Source of the DNA: Tamlana carrageenivorans
GTDB lineage: Bacteria > Bacteroidota > Bacteroidia > Flavobacteriales > Flavobacteriaceae
Reading direction: 5' to 3'
Length of the DNA stretch: 64,000 nucleotides
Assembly: GCF_002893765.1 (NCBI RefSeq)
Contig: NZ_CP025938.1
Coordinates: 1,674,001-1,738,000 of the forward strand
The notes under the pieces are model-generated. The model ran no database searches. It was not told the DNA's origin and saw only the letters and a list, made by a program, of their open reading frames with translations. The position numbers and the translations under genes are program-made. How positions within the stretch are numbered: position 1 is the first letter of the stretch; every line of letters begins with the position of its first letter. Of this stretch, positions 8,891 to 17,799 are shown one piece after another.

Positions 8891-10084
8891 TTAAATAACG
8901 TTTAAAGCCTTTCCAACCTTAGAAAAAGCGCTAATTGCCTTATCTAAGTGGGCCTTATTATGTGCTGCTGAGAGTTGTACACGAATTCTTGCTTTTTCTT
9001 TTGGAACCACTGGAAAAAAGAATCCAATAACATAAATGCCTTCTTTTAAAAGTGCTTTTGACATGTTTTGAGCTAATTTAGCATCGTAAAGCATTACTGG
9101 AACTATGGCAGAATCACCATCGATAATATCAAATCCTGCTTCCTTCATGCCTTTTTTAAAGTAATTGGTATTCCATTCTAGGGTGTCTCTTAGTTCGGTA
9201 TTGTTAGCAAGCATGTCAAATACTTTTATCGATGCGCCTACAATAGCTGGGGCTAGGGAATTTGAAAATAAATAGGGTCTAGATAGTTGACGAAGCAAAT
9301 CAATAATTTCTTTTTTGCCTGTGGTATAGCCGCCCATGGCGCCACCTAAAGCTTTTCCTAAAGTTCCGGTTATGATGTCAATGCGGTCTAATACCTTTTT
9401 TTCTTCTAAAGTACCACGACCAGTTTCTCCTATAAAACCTGCGGCGTGGCATTCGTCTATCATTACTAAAGCCTCATATTTATCGGCTAAATCACAGATT
9501 TTATCTAAGGGCGCTACGAGGCCGTCCATAGAAAATACACCATCTGTAACAATAATTTTAAAACGTGCGCCTTTAGAGTTCGCAGCAATAAGTTGTGCTT
9601 CTAAATCGGCCATGTCGTTATTTTGATATCGATATCTCGCGGCTTTACATAACCGTACCCCATCAATAATGGATGCGTGGTTTAAAGAATCTGAAATTAT
9701 GGCATCTTCAGCACCTAGTAATGGCTCAAATACACCACCGTTAGCATCAAAGGCTGCGGCATATAATATGGTGTCTTCAGTATGGTAAAAATCGGCAATT
9801 TTTTGTTCCAGTTCTTTATGAATATCTTGTGTTCCGCAAATAAAGCGTACCGAACTCATACCAAAACCATGAGTGTCCATAGTATCTTTGGCCGCTTGAA
9901 TAACTTCGGGATGGGATGAGAGGCCTAAATAGTTATTAGCACAAAAGTTTAAAACCGTTTCGCCTGTATTTAATGTTATTTTAGCACCTTGCGCCGAAGT
10001 AATAATGCGTTCCTCCTTATAAAGTCCGTTATCTTTAATATCTTGAATTTTCTCAAGAAGATGATTTTTCAGTTTTCCGTACAT
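8891..10084 (-). CDS. kbl: Glycine C-acetyltransferase (2-amino-3-ketobutyrate CoA ligase)
   Basis: PLP enzyme of the alpha-oxoamine synthase family. It interconverts 2-amino-3-ketobutyrate plus CoA with glycine plus acetyl-CoA, the second step of threonine breakdown. Length (397 aa) is exactly that of Kbl. Visible landmarks: FCANNYLGLSSHPEVI, GMSSVRFICGTQDIHKELEQ, the aspartate region VMIDECHAAGFIG, and the PLP-lysine segment ITGTLGKALGGAMGGY. FCANNYLG with SSVRFICGTQ favours Kbl over BioF, and a separate BioF is encoded at 62262-63413. No threonine dehydrogenase is adjacent. A TAATTTTG box overlaps the end of the AddA-like gene just upstream. Confidence 0.92.
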   Translation of the reverse strand: MYGKLKNHLLEKIQDIKDNGLYKEERIITSAQGAKITLNTGETVLNFCANNYLGLSSHPEVIQAAKDTMDTHGFGMSSVRFICGTQDIHKELEQKIADFYHTEDTILYAAAFDANGGVFEPLLGAEDAIISDSLNHASIIDGVRLCKAARYRYQNNDMADLEAQLIAANSKGARFKIIVTDGVFSMDGLVAPLDKICDLADKYEALVMIDECHAAGFIGETGRGTLEEKKVLDRIDIITGTLGKALGGAMGGYTTGKKEIIDLLRQLSRPYLFSNSLAPAIVGASIKVFDMLANNTELRDTLEWNTNYFKKGMKEAGFDIIDGDSAIVPVMLYDAKLAQNMSKALLKEGIYVIGFFFPVVPKEKARIRVQLSAAHNKAHLDKAISAFSKVGKALNVI

Positions 10085-10100
10085 TTTTTTGAATTTTATG

Positions 10101-10108
10101 CAAAATTA
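10101..10108 (-). promoter_or_regulatory. Candidate -7 box for kbl
   Basis: TAATTTTG on the minus strand matches TAnnTTTG, 16 bases before the kbl ATG and overlapping the stop of the AddA-like gene. No clear -33 TTTG, so kbl may also be read from the upstream gene. Confidence 0.4.
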
Positions 10109-13100
10109 AACAACTTTTACGGTAATGTCATTATTTGTGTATATAAGAATCTTCTTTTTAACGGTAAATGACATCTCTTCTAAAACATCTTGATATAACT
10201 GTAATTGTTGGGCGTGTTCTTTGTCTGCCAGACCCGTTTTATAATCAATAATGGTAGCGTTATTTTCACTATCGATTACCACGCGATCTGGACGGTACAC
10301 CATGCCTGTTTTTGTAATAATATCGCGTTCATTATATATGGTATTATGGGAGTTGTTGTAGTATTTTATTAACTCCGGATGCTGCACAATTTGTGTAACC
10401 AACTTTTTGAGCGTATCGGCTTGTTTGGGATTGATGATGGCGGATTTTAGATACTGATTAAAAACAGGATCGATGTCTTTTTTTGTTTCAATGCCAGCCA
10501 TGATATCATGAATAAGATTTCCTTTTTCTATGGCTGTTTCCTGGTTCGTATCCCATAAGAGTCCAGATTTGGTTACCACCTTAATGTTGTGTGTTTCTTT
10601 AGCGGTTGAAATAAAAGCCTGCTGAAATTCGGTTTCTTGTTGTGCTGTCTTAGCTTTTGATGTTTTATTTGGGGAACCAAAAGCGTATAACTCTTGAGCA
10701 TCATGCCATAACCCTAAATGCTGTAGGTATAGTATTAAAAGTCCGGAATACTTTTTGGAATTCGCTTCCCCTTTAGCCGATATGTCTTTGGTTGAAATGA
10801 TATAAAGTTGCTCTACTGCTCGGGTAAGCGCTACGTAAAGTAAATTTATGTTGTCTAAAGCTTGTTCCGATTCATGGCGGTTAAAAATGTTTAAGCCTTC
10901 ATCGCCAAAAAATTCAAAATCTTTAGTGTAATTCAAAAGGGTATACGATAAGCCTTGGTATTGGTTTTCATCTATTTTAAACCATTCCTTAGGATCGACA
11001 TCTCGAGCCATATCTAAATCGGCATAAGGGAAAATAACCACTGGAAATTCTAGGCCTTTAGATTTATGAATGGTCATGATCTGTACAGCATCTTGTCCTT
11101 TAGGAGAAATAATACTTAGATTGTCTTTCTTCTTATTGAAAAATTCAAGGAAACCAGAAATATCTGATCCTTTCTTCTGAGCAAAATCATGAATGATATC
11201 TAAGAAAAATTGAATGTAAGCATTAGAGTTTTTAACAAGTTCGAAGGTTCTAACAATCGTTTCAGCCATGTCGTATAGCGGAAGTTGTAGCAGTTCGGAG
11301 CTTGAAATAGTTATATTAAATTCTCTAAAACTCTCAAAGAGTTCCTCTATAGAAAGATGAATGTGGTTGATGAAATAGTCGTGCTTGTTTTCAATTTGAA
11401 AATGTTCGGTTAGAAAATGCAAGACCTTGATTTTTATTTCGTTATTTTTTGGCTGAAGCAGTAGCGTTAATAAATGGGTTATGAAACTAACTTCAGGAGC
11501 ATTGTTTATCAATAAGGTTTCCGATGAAATGATTGGGATGTTATGCTGACTTAAATAATTGGCCACAGCCACACCTTCTTTCTTTTTTCTTACCAGAACA
11601 CAAATGTCTTTCAGTTGAAAACCGTTTTCCAGACTGTTTTTAATTTTTTCTAAGGTGATTTCTGGAAATATGTCGTTTCTGTCGTCTTCTTTATTGATGT
11701 CTAAAAATGAAAGTTCCACATAACCATTTTCATCTTTAGTGATTTGTTGTGACGCGTCATTATATAGATTTTGATAGGCCTCATGATGAAATACCTGATT
11801 GGCTAAAAACTGAAACAACCCGTTGTTAAATTGAACGACTTCTTTAAAACTCCTGTAGTTAGCAGGTAGGTTTGCAACATCTTTTTGAATGTGAAACGGA
11901 TTAACCTCGTTAAACAGTCCTATAAATTGTTCGGCTTTTCCTCCGCGCCAACGATAAATAGCTTGTTTGGCATCACCTACAAGCATAGTACTTCCGCCTT
12001 GAGCGGAAAGAGCGTTTTCTAATAAAGGAATGAGATTTTCCCACTGCAATACCGAGGTGTCTTGAAATTCATCAATAAAATAATGTTTAAACTTTTCGCC
12101 AATACGCTCATATATAAAAGGTGTAGGTTGTGCTTTAATCTCGGTACTAATAATGGCATTAAATTCGGAGATCAGCATTTTATTTTGCGCTTCTTTTAAA
12201 GTGATAAGTTCATTGTTAATCGCATTTAAAACGGATAAAGGCGTGATGTTTTTATAAAAGTTCTTTAAAAATTTAAGATGATAGACTTCTTCTTTAATAC
12301 TTTTATAAGATTCTTCAATTTCCGGCAAGAGGCTATCAATAGTGTTAGCTAAGTCAGCGTTTAAAGATTTGGTGTATATGCCTTTTCTCTCGCTTATGTT
12401 TTCTCCTAGTTTATTGTCGTATAGTCTTAGGAAGTCTAAGTTTAATGCTTTTAAAAAATGATTTGGAAGTGTTTTTCGAGAAAAATTTGAATGTTCTAAA
12501 CCTTTATCCTTAATGATGTCTAATACATGTTGTGCTTTAGTTTGAATCTTGCTTTCTGAACTTGCGATTTCCTGTTTCAGCTGAACTTTTAAGTTTTTAA
12601 AATCTTGTAAACTTTTGTCTTTTAAGGTTTCAATGAAAGGAATGTCATTTTCGTTGGTAAGCAGTTTGGCTATTTTGTTAAAATCATAGGAGAGGTCCCA
12701 ACTTTTATCATCATCGGCCTTTTCTAAAGCAAAATCAATAAGTGTTTTGGTAAGTTCGGTATCGGTTCCTGCTTTGGTAATTAAACTGTCTACGGCCTCA
12801 AAAAGCAAGGACTCTTGGTCGAGTTCCACTTCAAAATTTAAAGGTAATTTTAAATCGTGGGCAAAAGTCCTAATGAGTCTGTGTGTAAACCCATCGATGG
12901 TCGAAATATCAAAAGCTGCATAATTATGTATGATGTAGTTTAATAGGTTTTCCGATTTTTTATGTAGCGCTTCCGGAGTCATCTCTAAAACCTCACAAAT
13001 GTCATTAAACATACTGTCGTTAGCGGTTAATATAGAAGGTTGCGCAAAGTTTTTTAGGGTTTCAATAATGCGATCCTTCATTTCGGCAACCGCTTTATTG

Positions 13101-13243
13101 GTAAAGGTTATGGCTAAAATGCGCTTAAATTGATCTTTTGAATGCGAACCAAATAGAATTTTTAAGTAGGCTTTAACCAGTGTGTATGTTTTACCGCTTC
13201 CAGCCGAAGCATTGTAAATGGTAAAGGGTGCTGTGGATTGCAT
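10106..13243 (-). CDS. AddA/RecB-like UvrD-type helicase-nuclease
   Basis: ATP-dependent helicase-nuclease for double-strand-break repair, ~1045 residues from the chosen start. Superfamily I motifs in order: Walker A YNASAGSGKTYTLV near residue 10; Walker B YFIDEFQDTSVLQW; motif III MLVGDAKQAIYRWRGG; motif V MTIHKSKGLEFPVVIFP; motif VI LLYVALTRAVEQLYI. A C-terminal PD-(D/E)XK nuclease is marked by YRPDRVVID and ATIIDYKTGLADKEH. The ATG at 13243 (MQSTAPFTIYNAS) puts Walker A at the usual place; the 31-codon upstream extension covers the sodA promoter side and is unlikely. Divergent from sodA. Presumed partner: the AddB-like protein at 4554-7307. Confidence 0.86.
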   Translation of the reverse strand: MQSTAPFTIYNASAGSGKTYTLVKAYLKILFGSHSKDQFKRILAITFTNKAVAEMKDRIIETLKNFAQPSILTANDSMFNDICEVLEMTPEALHKKSENLLNYIIHNYAAFDISTIDGFTHRLIRTFAHDLKLPLNFEVELDQESLLFEAVDSLITKAGTDTELTKTLIDFALEKADDDKSWDLSYDFNKIAKLLTNENDIPFIETLKDKSLQDFKNLKVQLKQEIASSESKIQTKAQHVLDIIKDKGLEHSNFSRKTLPNHFLKALNLDFLRLYDNKLGENISERKGIYTKSLNADLANTIDSLLPEIEESYKSIKEEVYHLKFLKNFYKNITPLSVLNAINNELITLKEAQNKMLISEFNAIISTEIKAQPTPFIYERIGEKFKHYFIDEFQDTSVLQWENLIPLLENALSAQGGSTMLVGDAKQAIYRWRGGKAEQFIGLFNEVNPFHIQKDVANLPANYRSFKEVVQFNNGLFQFLANQVFHHEAYQNLYNDASQQITKDENGYVELSFLDINKEDDRNDIFPEITLEKIKNSLENGFQLKDICVLVRKKKEGVAVANYLSQHNIPIISSETLLINNAPEVSFITHLLTLLLQPKNNEIKIKVLHFLTEHFQIENKHDYFINHIHLSIEELFESFREFNITISSSELLQLPLYDMAETIVRTFELVKNSNAYIQFFLDIIHDFAQKKGSDISGFLEFFNKKKDNLSIISPKGQDAVQIMTIHKSKGLEFPVVIFPYADLDMARDVDPKEWFKIDENQYQGLSYTLLNYTKDFEFFGDEGLNIFNRHESEQALDNINLLYVALTRAVEQLYIISTKDISAKGEANSKKYSGLLILYLQHLGLWHDAQELYAFGSPNKTSKAKTAQQETEFQQAFISTAKETHNIKVVTKSGLLWDTNQETAIEKGNLIHDIMAGIETKKDIDPVFNQYLKSAIINPKQADTLKKLVTQIVQHPELIKYYNNSHNTIYNERDIITKTGMVYRPDRVVIDSENNATIIDYKTGLADKEHAQQLQLYQDVLEEMSFTVKKKILIYTNNDITVKVV

Positions 13244-13323
13244 AAAAGGAAATTTGCATACAAGATAAAAACTATCGATGATTTGATAACAATTAATTAT
13301 TTTTAATTGCCCGCTTTTATGTG

Positions 13324-13331
13324 TAAATTTG
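13324..13331 (+). promoter_or_regulatory. Candidate -7 box for sodA
   Basis: TAAATTTG matches TAnnTTTG, 35 bases before the sodA ATG. A TTG lies at 13307-13309, closer than the ideal spacing. Confidence 0.5.
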
Positions 13332-13366
13332 GACAAATCAAATATTATTAATTAAAAACTAAAATT

Positions 13367-13975
13367 ATGGCTTTCGAATTACCGAAATTAGGATATGCAT
13401 ACGATGCTTTAGAACCACACATTGACGCAAAAACAATGGAGATTCACCACTCTAAGCATCACCAAGGTTACACAAATAACTTAAATGCTGCTATTGAAGG
13501 AACTGATTTAGAAGGAAAATCTATAGAAGATATTCTTACGAATTTAGATATGAGTAATGGTGCTGTTAGAAATAATGGTGGTGGTTTTTATAACCACTCT
13601 TTATTTTGGGATGTTATTAGCCCAGAAGATAAAGGTCGTTTATCAGGAGATTTAAAAGATGCTATTGAAGCTGCTTACGGATCAAAAGAAGCATTTGTTG
13701 AAGCTTTCTCTAAGGCTGCAGCAACACGTTTTGGATCAGGATGGGCATGGTTATGTGTACATAAAGGAGGAAAAGTTGAAATTTGCTCTACTGCAAATCA
13801 AGACAATCCATTAATGTCAGGAATTGGATGTGGTGGAACACCTATTTTAGGTCTTGATGTATGGGAGCATGCTTACTACTTAAACTATCAAAACCGTCGT
13901 CCAGATTACATTTCTGCATTTTTTAATGTAGTAAACTGGAACGAAGTTGAAAAACGTTACGCAGCAGCGAAATAA
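13367..13975 (+). CDS. sodA: Superoxide dismutase (Fe/Mn type)
   Basis: Cytoplasmic enzyme dismutating superoxide to peroxide and oxygen, 202 residues, normal for the family. Metal ligands are visible: His27 (MEIHHSKHHQGY), the second His in FYNHSLFW, and Asp/His in the signature DVWEHAYYLNYQNRRPDY. The first residues (FELPKLGYAYDALEPHID) are the classic SOD start. GGGFYNHSLFW and GIGCGGTPILGLDVW do not settle iron versus manganese by eye. It has its own promoter box and a strong terminator, so it is monocistronic. The flanking AddA-like gene is divergent. Confidence 0.96.
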   Translation: MAFELPKLGYAYDALEPHIDAKTMEIHHSKHHQGYTNNLNAAIEGTDLEGKSIEDILTNLDMSNGAVRNNGGGFYNHSLFWDVISPEDKGRLSGDLKDAIEAAYGSKEAFVEAFSKAAATRFGSGWAWLCVHKGGKVEICSTANQDNPLMSGIGCGGTPILGLDVWEHAYYLNYQNRRPDYISAFFNVVNWNEVEKRYAAAK

Positions 13976-14000
13976 GCATAACTTTGTTATAAAAATTTTG

Positions 14001-14034
14001 AAAACGCCTTGGCTTAAACCGAGGCGTTTTTTTT
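14001..14034 (+). terminator. Terminator of sodA
   Basis: A stem AAAACGCCTTGG / CCGAGGCGTTTT (one G-T pair) with a 6-base loop is followed by eight T, 26 bases after the sodA stop. Confidence 0.88.
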
Positions 14035-14274
14035 GTTTTGCTTCAAGTTAAAGGTTTTCTTGTTGAAAGGTTGTTTTAATGAAAATAATTAAATGGTTTA
14101 ATACTATTTTTTCATTAACAATTTTTCTTTCATAAAAGTGGGAAAAAACTTTGCTTGCTTGTTTTTTTTTTTTTTCATTTGAAGCGAAGATAATTGCATT
14201 TGCTATTAATTACTCTCTCATTTTTTTACTTTTTCGGGATTATTTGATGATGAATTGTTGCAAAACAGTTTATT
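14035..14274. other. AT-rich gap without a gene
   Basis: This stretch between the sodA terminator and the HlyD-like remnant holds a 15-T run near 14163 and only very short open frames. I see no promoter with both boxes and no structured RNA. It looks like decayed accessory DNA together with the remnant that follows. Confidence 0.5.
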
Positions 14275-14406
14275 ATGAAAGACCTATTTCCTAAAGAAAT
14301 TTTAAGTAGCTCTACCGAAGTCCATCAGTTTACTCATGGCAAAAAAAGTTAAGTTATTTATAGAATCATCTTAGTATCCCTACTTGTGATTATTTGTTTT
14401 AAGTAG
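14275..14406 (+). pseudogene. Remnant of an HlyD-family secretion (membrane fusion) protein start
   Basis: The frame begins MKDLFPKEILSSSTEVHQF, meets an in-frame TAA after GKKS, and continues in the same frame VIYRIILVSLLVIICFK before a TAG. Read through the first stop, it resembles the beginning of Bacteroidota HlyD-type proteins that partner peptide/bacteriocin ABC exporters: a short cytoplasmic 'DLFPKEI...EVHQF..H..KSK' segment followed by the single membrane helix. Everything after the membrane helix is missing. A further unrelated open stretch (QLYCEQNELENIDFRQFVEF) follows at about 14410-14500 and may belong to another dead gene. The family call is from memory and moderate. Confidence 0.45.
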
Positions 14407-14529
14407 ACCACAATTATATTGTGAGCAAAATGAATTAGAAAATATTGATTTTAGACAATTTGTAGAATTCAATAAATATATATTAAACTTTTCATTAGTT
14501 GGATCCATAAATCCAAATTGGAATAGAAA

Positions 14530-15888
14530 TCATCTCATTATTTCTTCCAATGTTTTTTTGTATTTTTTGTCAAACTTATACTTTGAGGCTCTAACCTTTT
14601 GCATTGCATTTTCATGGTCATAACTATAATATTCATATAAGATCCTTTCCTGTTTAACTTGATCCTTTATCATATCACCTAAAATTTTTAATTTCGATTT
14701 TGATAATTTTCTGTAAGTTAGATTTAATTTTGCGATGCGTAAATCACTTTCCCTATCAATTCTTCCTTGAAATTGATGTAAGAACATTTTTTCAAATTGG
14801 TCAATTGTCATTATGTTAGAGACCTGTGCTTTGAGTTCTTTGTTATACATTTCAGGAGTGCCTGCACTATGAAAATAATAAATAAGATATTTGCTTTGCC
14901 AAATTGCTAAATCTTCATAATACTTATTAATCTTCTTTTCACGCTCCTTTATGGCATAAACTAATTTTTTTATATTATCTTCTGGAATCCCAGCTTCTTT
15001 ACATCGTTTCACAAAAAAGGTTACTCTGGAATCGGACGATAGGTCAATAAGGTTGGTAGATTTTATATTGAATCCAGTGAGAGCTTCCATAATAGTGTTA
15101 GATTCTTCAAACATTAAGTTAACTCTAGCAACATGTAATTTTTCATGATCATATGTATAGTAATGCTGGACAATAATTTTATCTTCTGCATATTGATCTG
15201 TAATTTTTTTTAATTTTTCTAAATGCCTATCTTCATTAATATTGTAATTTTTTTTAATTGTTTGTAATCGTTTTTCCGAAGTCCGTTTGATGATTGGCTC
15301 CAGAGATTGACGGAAGAGATTCTTATAATCTTCTATTGAAAGAAGTTCAGCAATTTTTTTTGAGAAATCTTCGTTTATTGACCTAGTATTATAGGTGTGT
15401 TCATGAAAATCTATATCATCATTCGCATATGCCATTGAATTAAGTCTTGTATAATTAAATTCATTCAATTTAAATTCTCTTTCAACAAATAGTTCGATAA
15501 TTCCACTTATCGTTGCACTTTTTATATCATAGATTTTGCTAGATTCGATGATTTGCCTCTGCCGTATATCATTATTTAGGTAGACTGGACTTTCAGGGTT
15601 AAATGACTTAATTTGTTTAAAATACTTCATTTGCCCTTTGGAAATAATATAGTTTAGCTTCGCTTGTTTAACATTAGAATCTATAAAAGGTGTTGTTTTC
15701 AATTTATCTTTTTCTTTTTCTATGGAATAAATTTGTTTTTCAAGTTCTTCAATTTGTTTACTAGAAAAATTAAATGGAGCAATTAAAGAATTTAATTCAA
15801 GATTTGTATATTCTTGCGAGCTGGTTTGTGAATATATAGTTGTACCTATCGCTAGGGAAAAAGCTACTAAAATAGTTTTTGTCTTCAA
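14530..15888 (-). CDS. Secreted alpha-helical protein, unknown function (452 aa)
   Basis: Not recognised. A signal peptide (TKTILVAFSLAIGTTIYSQ) suggests export to the periplasm or beyond. The mature part is lysine/glutamate-rich and almost wholly helical, with two related halves: QHYYTYDHEKLHVARVNLMF and LYEYYSYDHENAMQKVRASK are similar, as are the preceding segments, so the protein may be an internal duplication of ~200 residues. The start codon is TTG: no in-frame ATG lies between it and an upstream TAA, and the signal peptide begins immediately. There is no T9SS sorting domain. It follows the O-antigen-ligase-like gene in the same direction after ~70 bases. Confidence 0.7.
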   Translation of the reverse strand: MKTKTILVAFSLAIGTTIYSQTSSQEYTNLELNSLIAPFNFSSKQIEELEKQIYSIEKEKDKLKTTPFIDSNVKQAKLNYIISKGQMKYFKQIKSFNPESPVYLNNDIRQRQIIESSKIYDIKSATISGIIELFVEREFKLNEFNYTRLNSMAYANDDIDFHEHTYNTRSINEDFSKKIAELLSIEDYKNLFRQSLEPIIKRTSEKRLQTIKKNYNINEDRHLEKLKKITDQYAEDKIIVQHYYTYDHEKLHVARVNLMFEESNTIMEALTGFNIKSTNLIDLSSDSRVTFFVKRCKEAGIPEDNIKKLVYAIKEREKKINKYYEDLAIWQSKYLIYYFHSAGTPEMYNKELKAQVSNIMTIDQFEKMFLHQFQGRIDRESDLRIAKLNLTYRKLSKSKLKILGDMIKDQVKQERILYEYYSYDHENAMQKVRASKYKFDKKYKKTLEEIMR

Positions 15889-15959
15889 TTTGTTTTAAGA
15901 TTTTTGACACATTAATTAAGCGAATAAACTTACAATATTTTTAATTTCAAAATATATTT

Positions 15960-17744
15960 CTAATTGTTTTTTAAAAAAACATTAAGTCTATGTTTTGCAT
16001 CTTTCTTTATTTTTTTTGTCTTGATAGAAGGTACCTTTTCTGGTAGTTCTATTATTTCGTTTAATAAGGCAACATATTCTTTTTTCTTTCCCAATTTTTG
16101 ATAAACTATAGCTAAATCTTGTCGGGGTTCAAACAAAAAAGGTTCATTACCTATATTAAATTTTAATAGTTTCTCTGCTCTATTAAGCTTTCCGTTATGT
16201 CCATAGTAAAGCGCTAATATTCTTATGTTATTTGGTTTCTTGTTCTTCATAACTCCTTTTTCCATAATATTCATAGCTTCATTTTTATTATTAAAGTTTT
16301 TATGCAATATTATCCCACATGTTAACTCATGATATCCATTGTGAGCCATTATGGCTGTCCAAAATTTCCAGTCATTAGAATTTGTCTCGCTGTATTTTTC
16401 CTTATCGCGGTGTTTTTTCTCCCAGTGAAAAGCATAAATTTTCATTGCTCCTAGTGTTAACAAAACAAAAGAACTTGCTACGAACAAATTTTTTAATTTG
16501 GCAGATTTTAGTTTTTTGTCGTTCGTGATATCTAAAACTTTATTTTCGTATAAGAACATACATGCTATTAAAGACAATACAAAAAAGGAATTAACTAATA
16601 GGGTTGTAAATAAAGCAGCAATAGAAAGATAAATAAATATGAGAATAGCGTATAGCTGGAAGTCATTTTTGTAATCAAAAAATCGAAAAATGCTCCAAAA
16701 AATAAGAATCGATAGAGTTAAACCTAGAACGCCAATCTCATAGATCACTTCAATATAATCATTCATTGCATGACTTATATGATCAGCAATTTTAATTTCT
16801 GACCAGCCTCTTTTTTGTTTGGTGAAATATATAGATTTTGCACTATTATAACCTTCTTCAAATGTAAAGGAGCCATAACCGAAGATAGGTTTTTTAATTA
16901 TTTCAGTTAAGGTTATTTTTGCACTAAACAAACGGCCATCAGCAGAATCTTTTTTTAAGTTATATAAAAAGTAACACGTTATACTTACTAAAAAGCCTAA
17001 CGTGATGAATAGTCCTATACGCAAATGTTTAGATAATAATTTAAACTTGAGAACACTGTTTGTTTTATAAATAAACAGTATTGATACTACAGCAATAAGA
17101 GCTAAGTAAGCACTCCTAGATTTGGAAAGAAAGAATAATATCGCTCCCGCTATAAAAGTCAGCCATATCAATACATTAACCAATGTATTCTTTTTAAAAA
17201 AGGTACGTAAGATAATTAATGTAACTAGTCCTAAACCTAGGCACAGTGCCAAATGATTAGGTGTAGTGAAAGTTCCTGAAACAGGGAAATGAGTACTTAT
17301 AGAAGCGTCTATAATATTGAAATATTGAAGAGTTCCAATTGTTAGTTCCACAACAAACCTTAAAATAACAATTAGTATCAATCCGTTTTTTAAAGTATTA
17401 GAGTTTTTATATGATAAGCCTCTAAAAATGAAAAATAATAATATAAAACTTAGTCGCCACCAAAATAAAATTTCAAACACTGAAGAGTTTCCAAGTATAG
17501 TGTAATGTGTGACAAAATATATGGCTAAACACAACAACAATTTATCTGTTTTAGTTAAAACACCAATGTTTTGTTTGAAGTAAACAAAATTTAAACAACC
17601 CCAAGCGCCAACTGTAAATATAAAAAACTCTCTTTCATTAAAGTCTATAAACAAATTTATAACTGGATATAAAATGAACAATGTGAAAAGAAAGGTAAAA
17701 GCTACCTTAATTGAAGAGTTAACGCTATCTAATTTTAAATGCAT
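15960..17744 (-). CDS. O-antigen ligase-like polytopic membrane protein with TPR-like tail
   Basis: Inner-membrane protein of 594 residues with about ten to twelve hydrophobic segments in its first ~430 residues. Features of the Wzy/WaaL O-antigen ligase superfamily: the segment PVSGTFTTPNHLALCLGLGL, a large periplasmic loop with IIKKPIFGYGSFTFEEGY and DHISHAMNDYIEVIYEIGVLG (the conserved His and following acidic/aromatic stretch), then further helices. The last ~150 residues are soluble and TPR-like (NAMNIMEKGVMKNKKPN, LRQ-type helices). It may ligate a surface polysaccharide or glycosylate protein, but no other glycan genes are nearby. Divergent from the transglutaminase-like gene at 17800. 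Confidence 0.75.
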   Translation of the reverse strand: MHLKLDSVNSSIKVAFTFLFTLFILYPVINLFIDFNEREFFIFTVGAWGCLNFVYFKQNIGVLTKTDKLLLCLAIYFVTHYTILGNSSVFEILFWWRLSFILLFFIFRGLSYKNSNTLKNGLILIVILRFVVELTIGTLQYFNIIDASISTHFPVSGTFTTPNHLALCLGLGLVTLIILRTFFKKNTLVNVLIWLTFIAGAILFFLSKSRSAYLALIAVVSILFIYKTNSVLKFKLLSKHLRIGLFITLGFLVSITCYFLYNLKKDSADGRLFSAKITLTEIIKKPIFGYGSFTFEEGYNSAKSIYFTKQKRGWSEIKIADHISHAMNDYIEVIYEIGVLGLTLSILIFWSIFRFFDYKNDFQLYAILIFIYLSIAALFTTLLVNSFFVLSLIACMFLYENKVLDITNDKKLKSAKLKNLFVASSFVLLTLGAMKIYAFHWEKKHRDKEKYSETNSNDWKFWTAIMAHNGYHELTCGIILHKNFNNKNEAMNIMEKGVMKNKKPNNIRILALYYGHNGKLNRAEKLLKFNIGNEPFLFEPRQDLAIVYQKLGKKKEYVALLNEIIELPEKVPSIKTKKIKKDAKHRLNVFLKNN

Positions 17745-17799
17745 TCTTATATATTTACGACTATAAACATTAATTTATTTCTTTAAAAAAAGCTAAAAT

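Noticed and set aside
14154..14180. Long T run as a possible terminator or phase-variable tract
   Set aside because: No stem before it and no intact gene around it to regulate.
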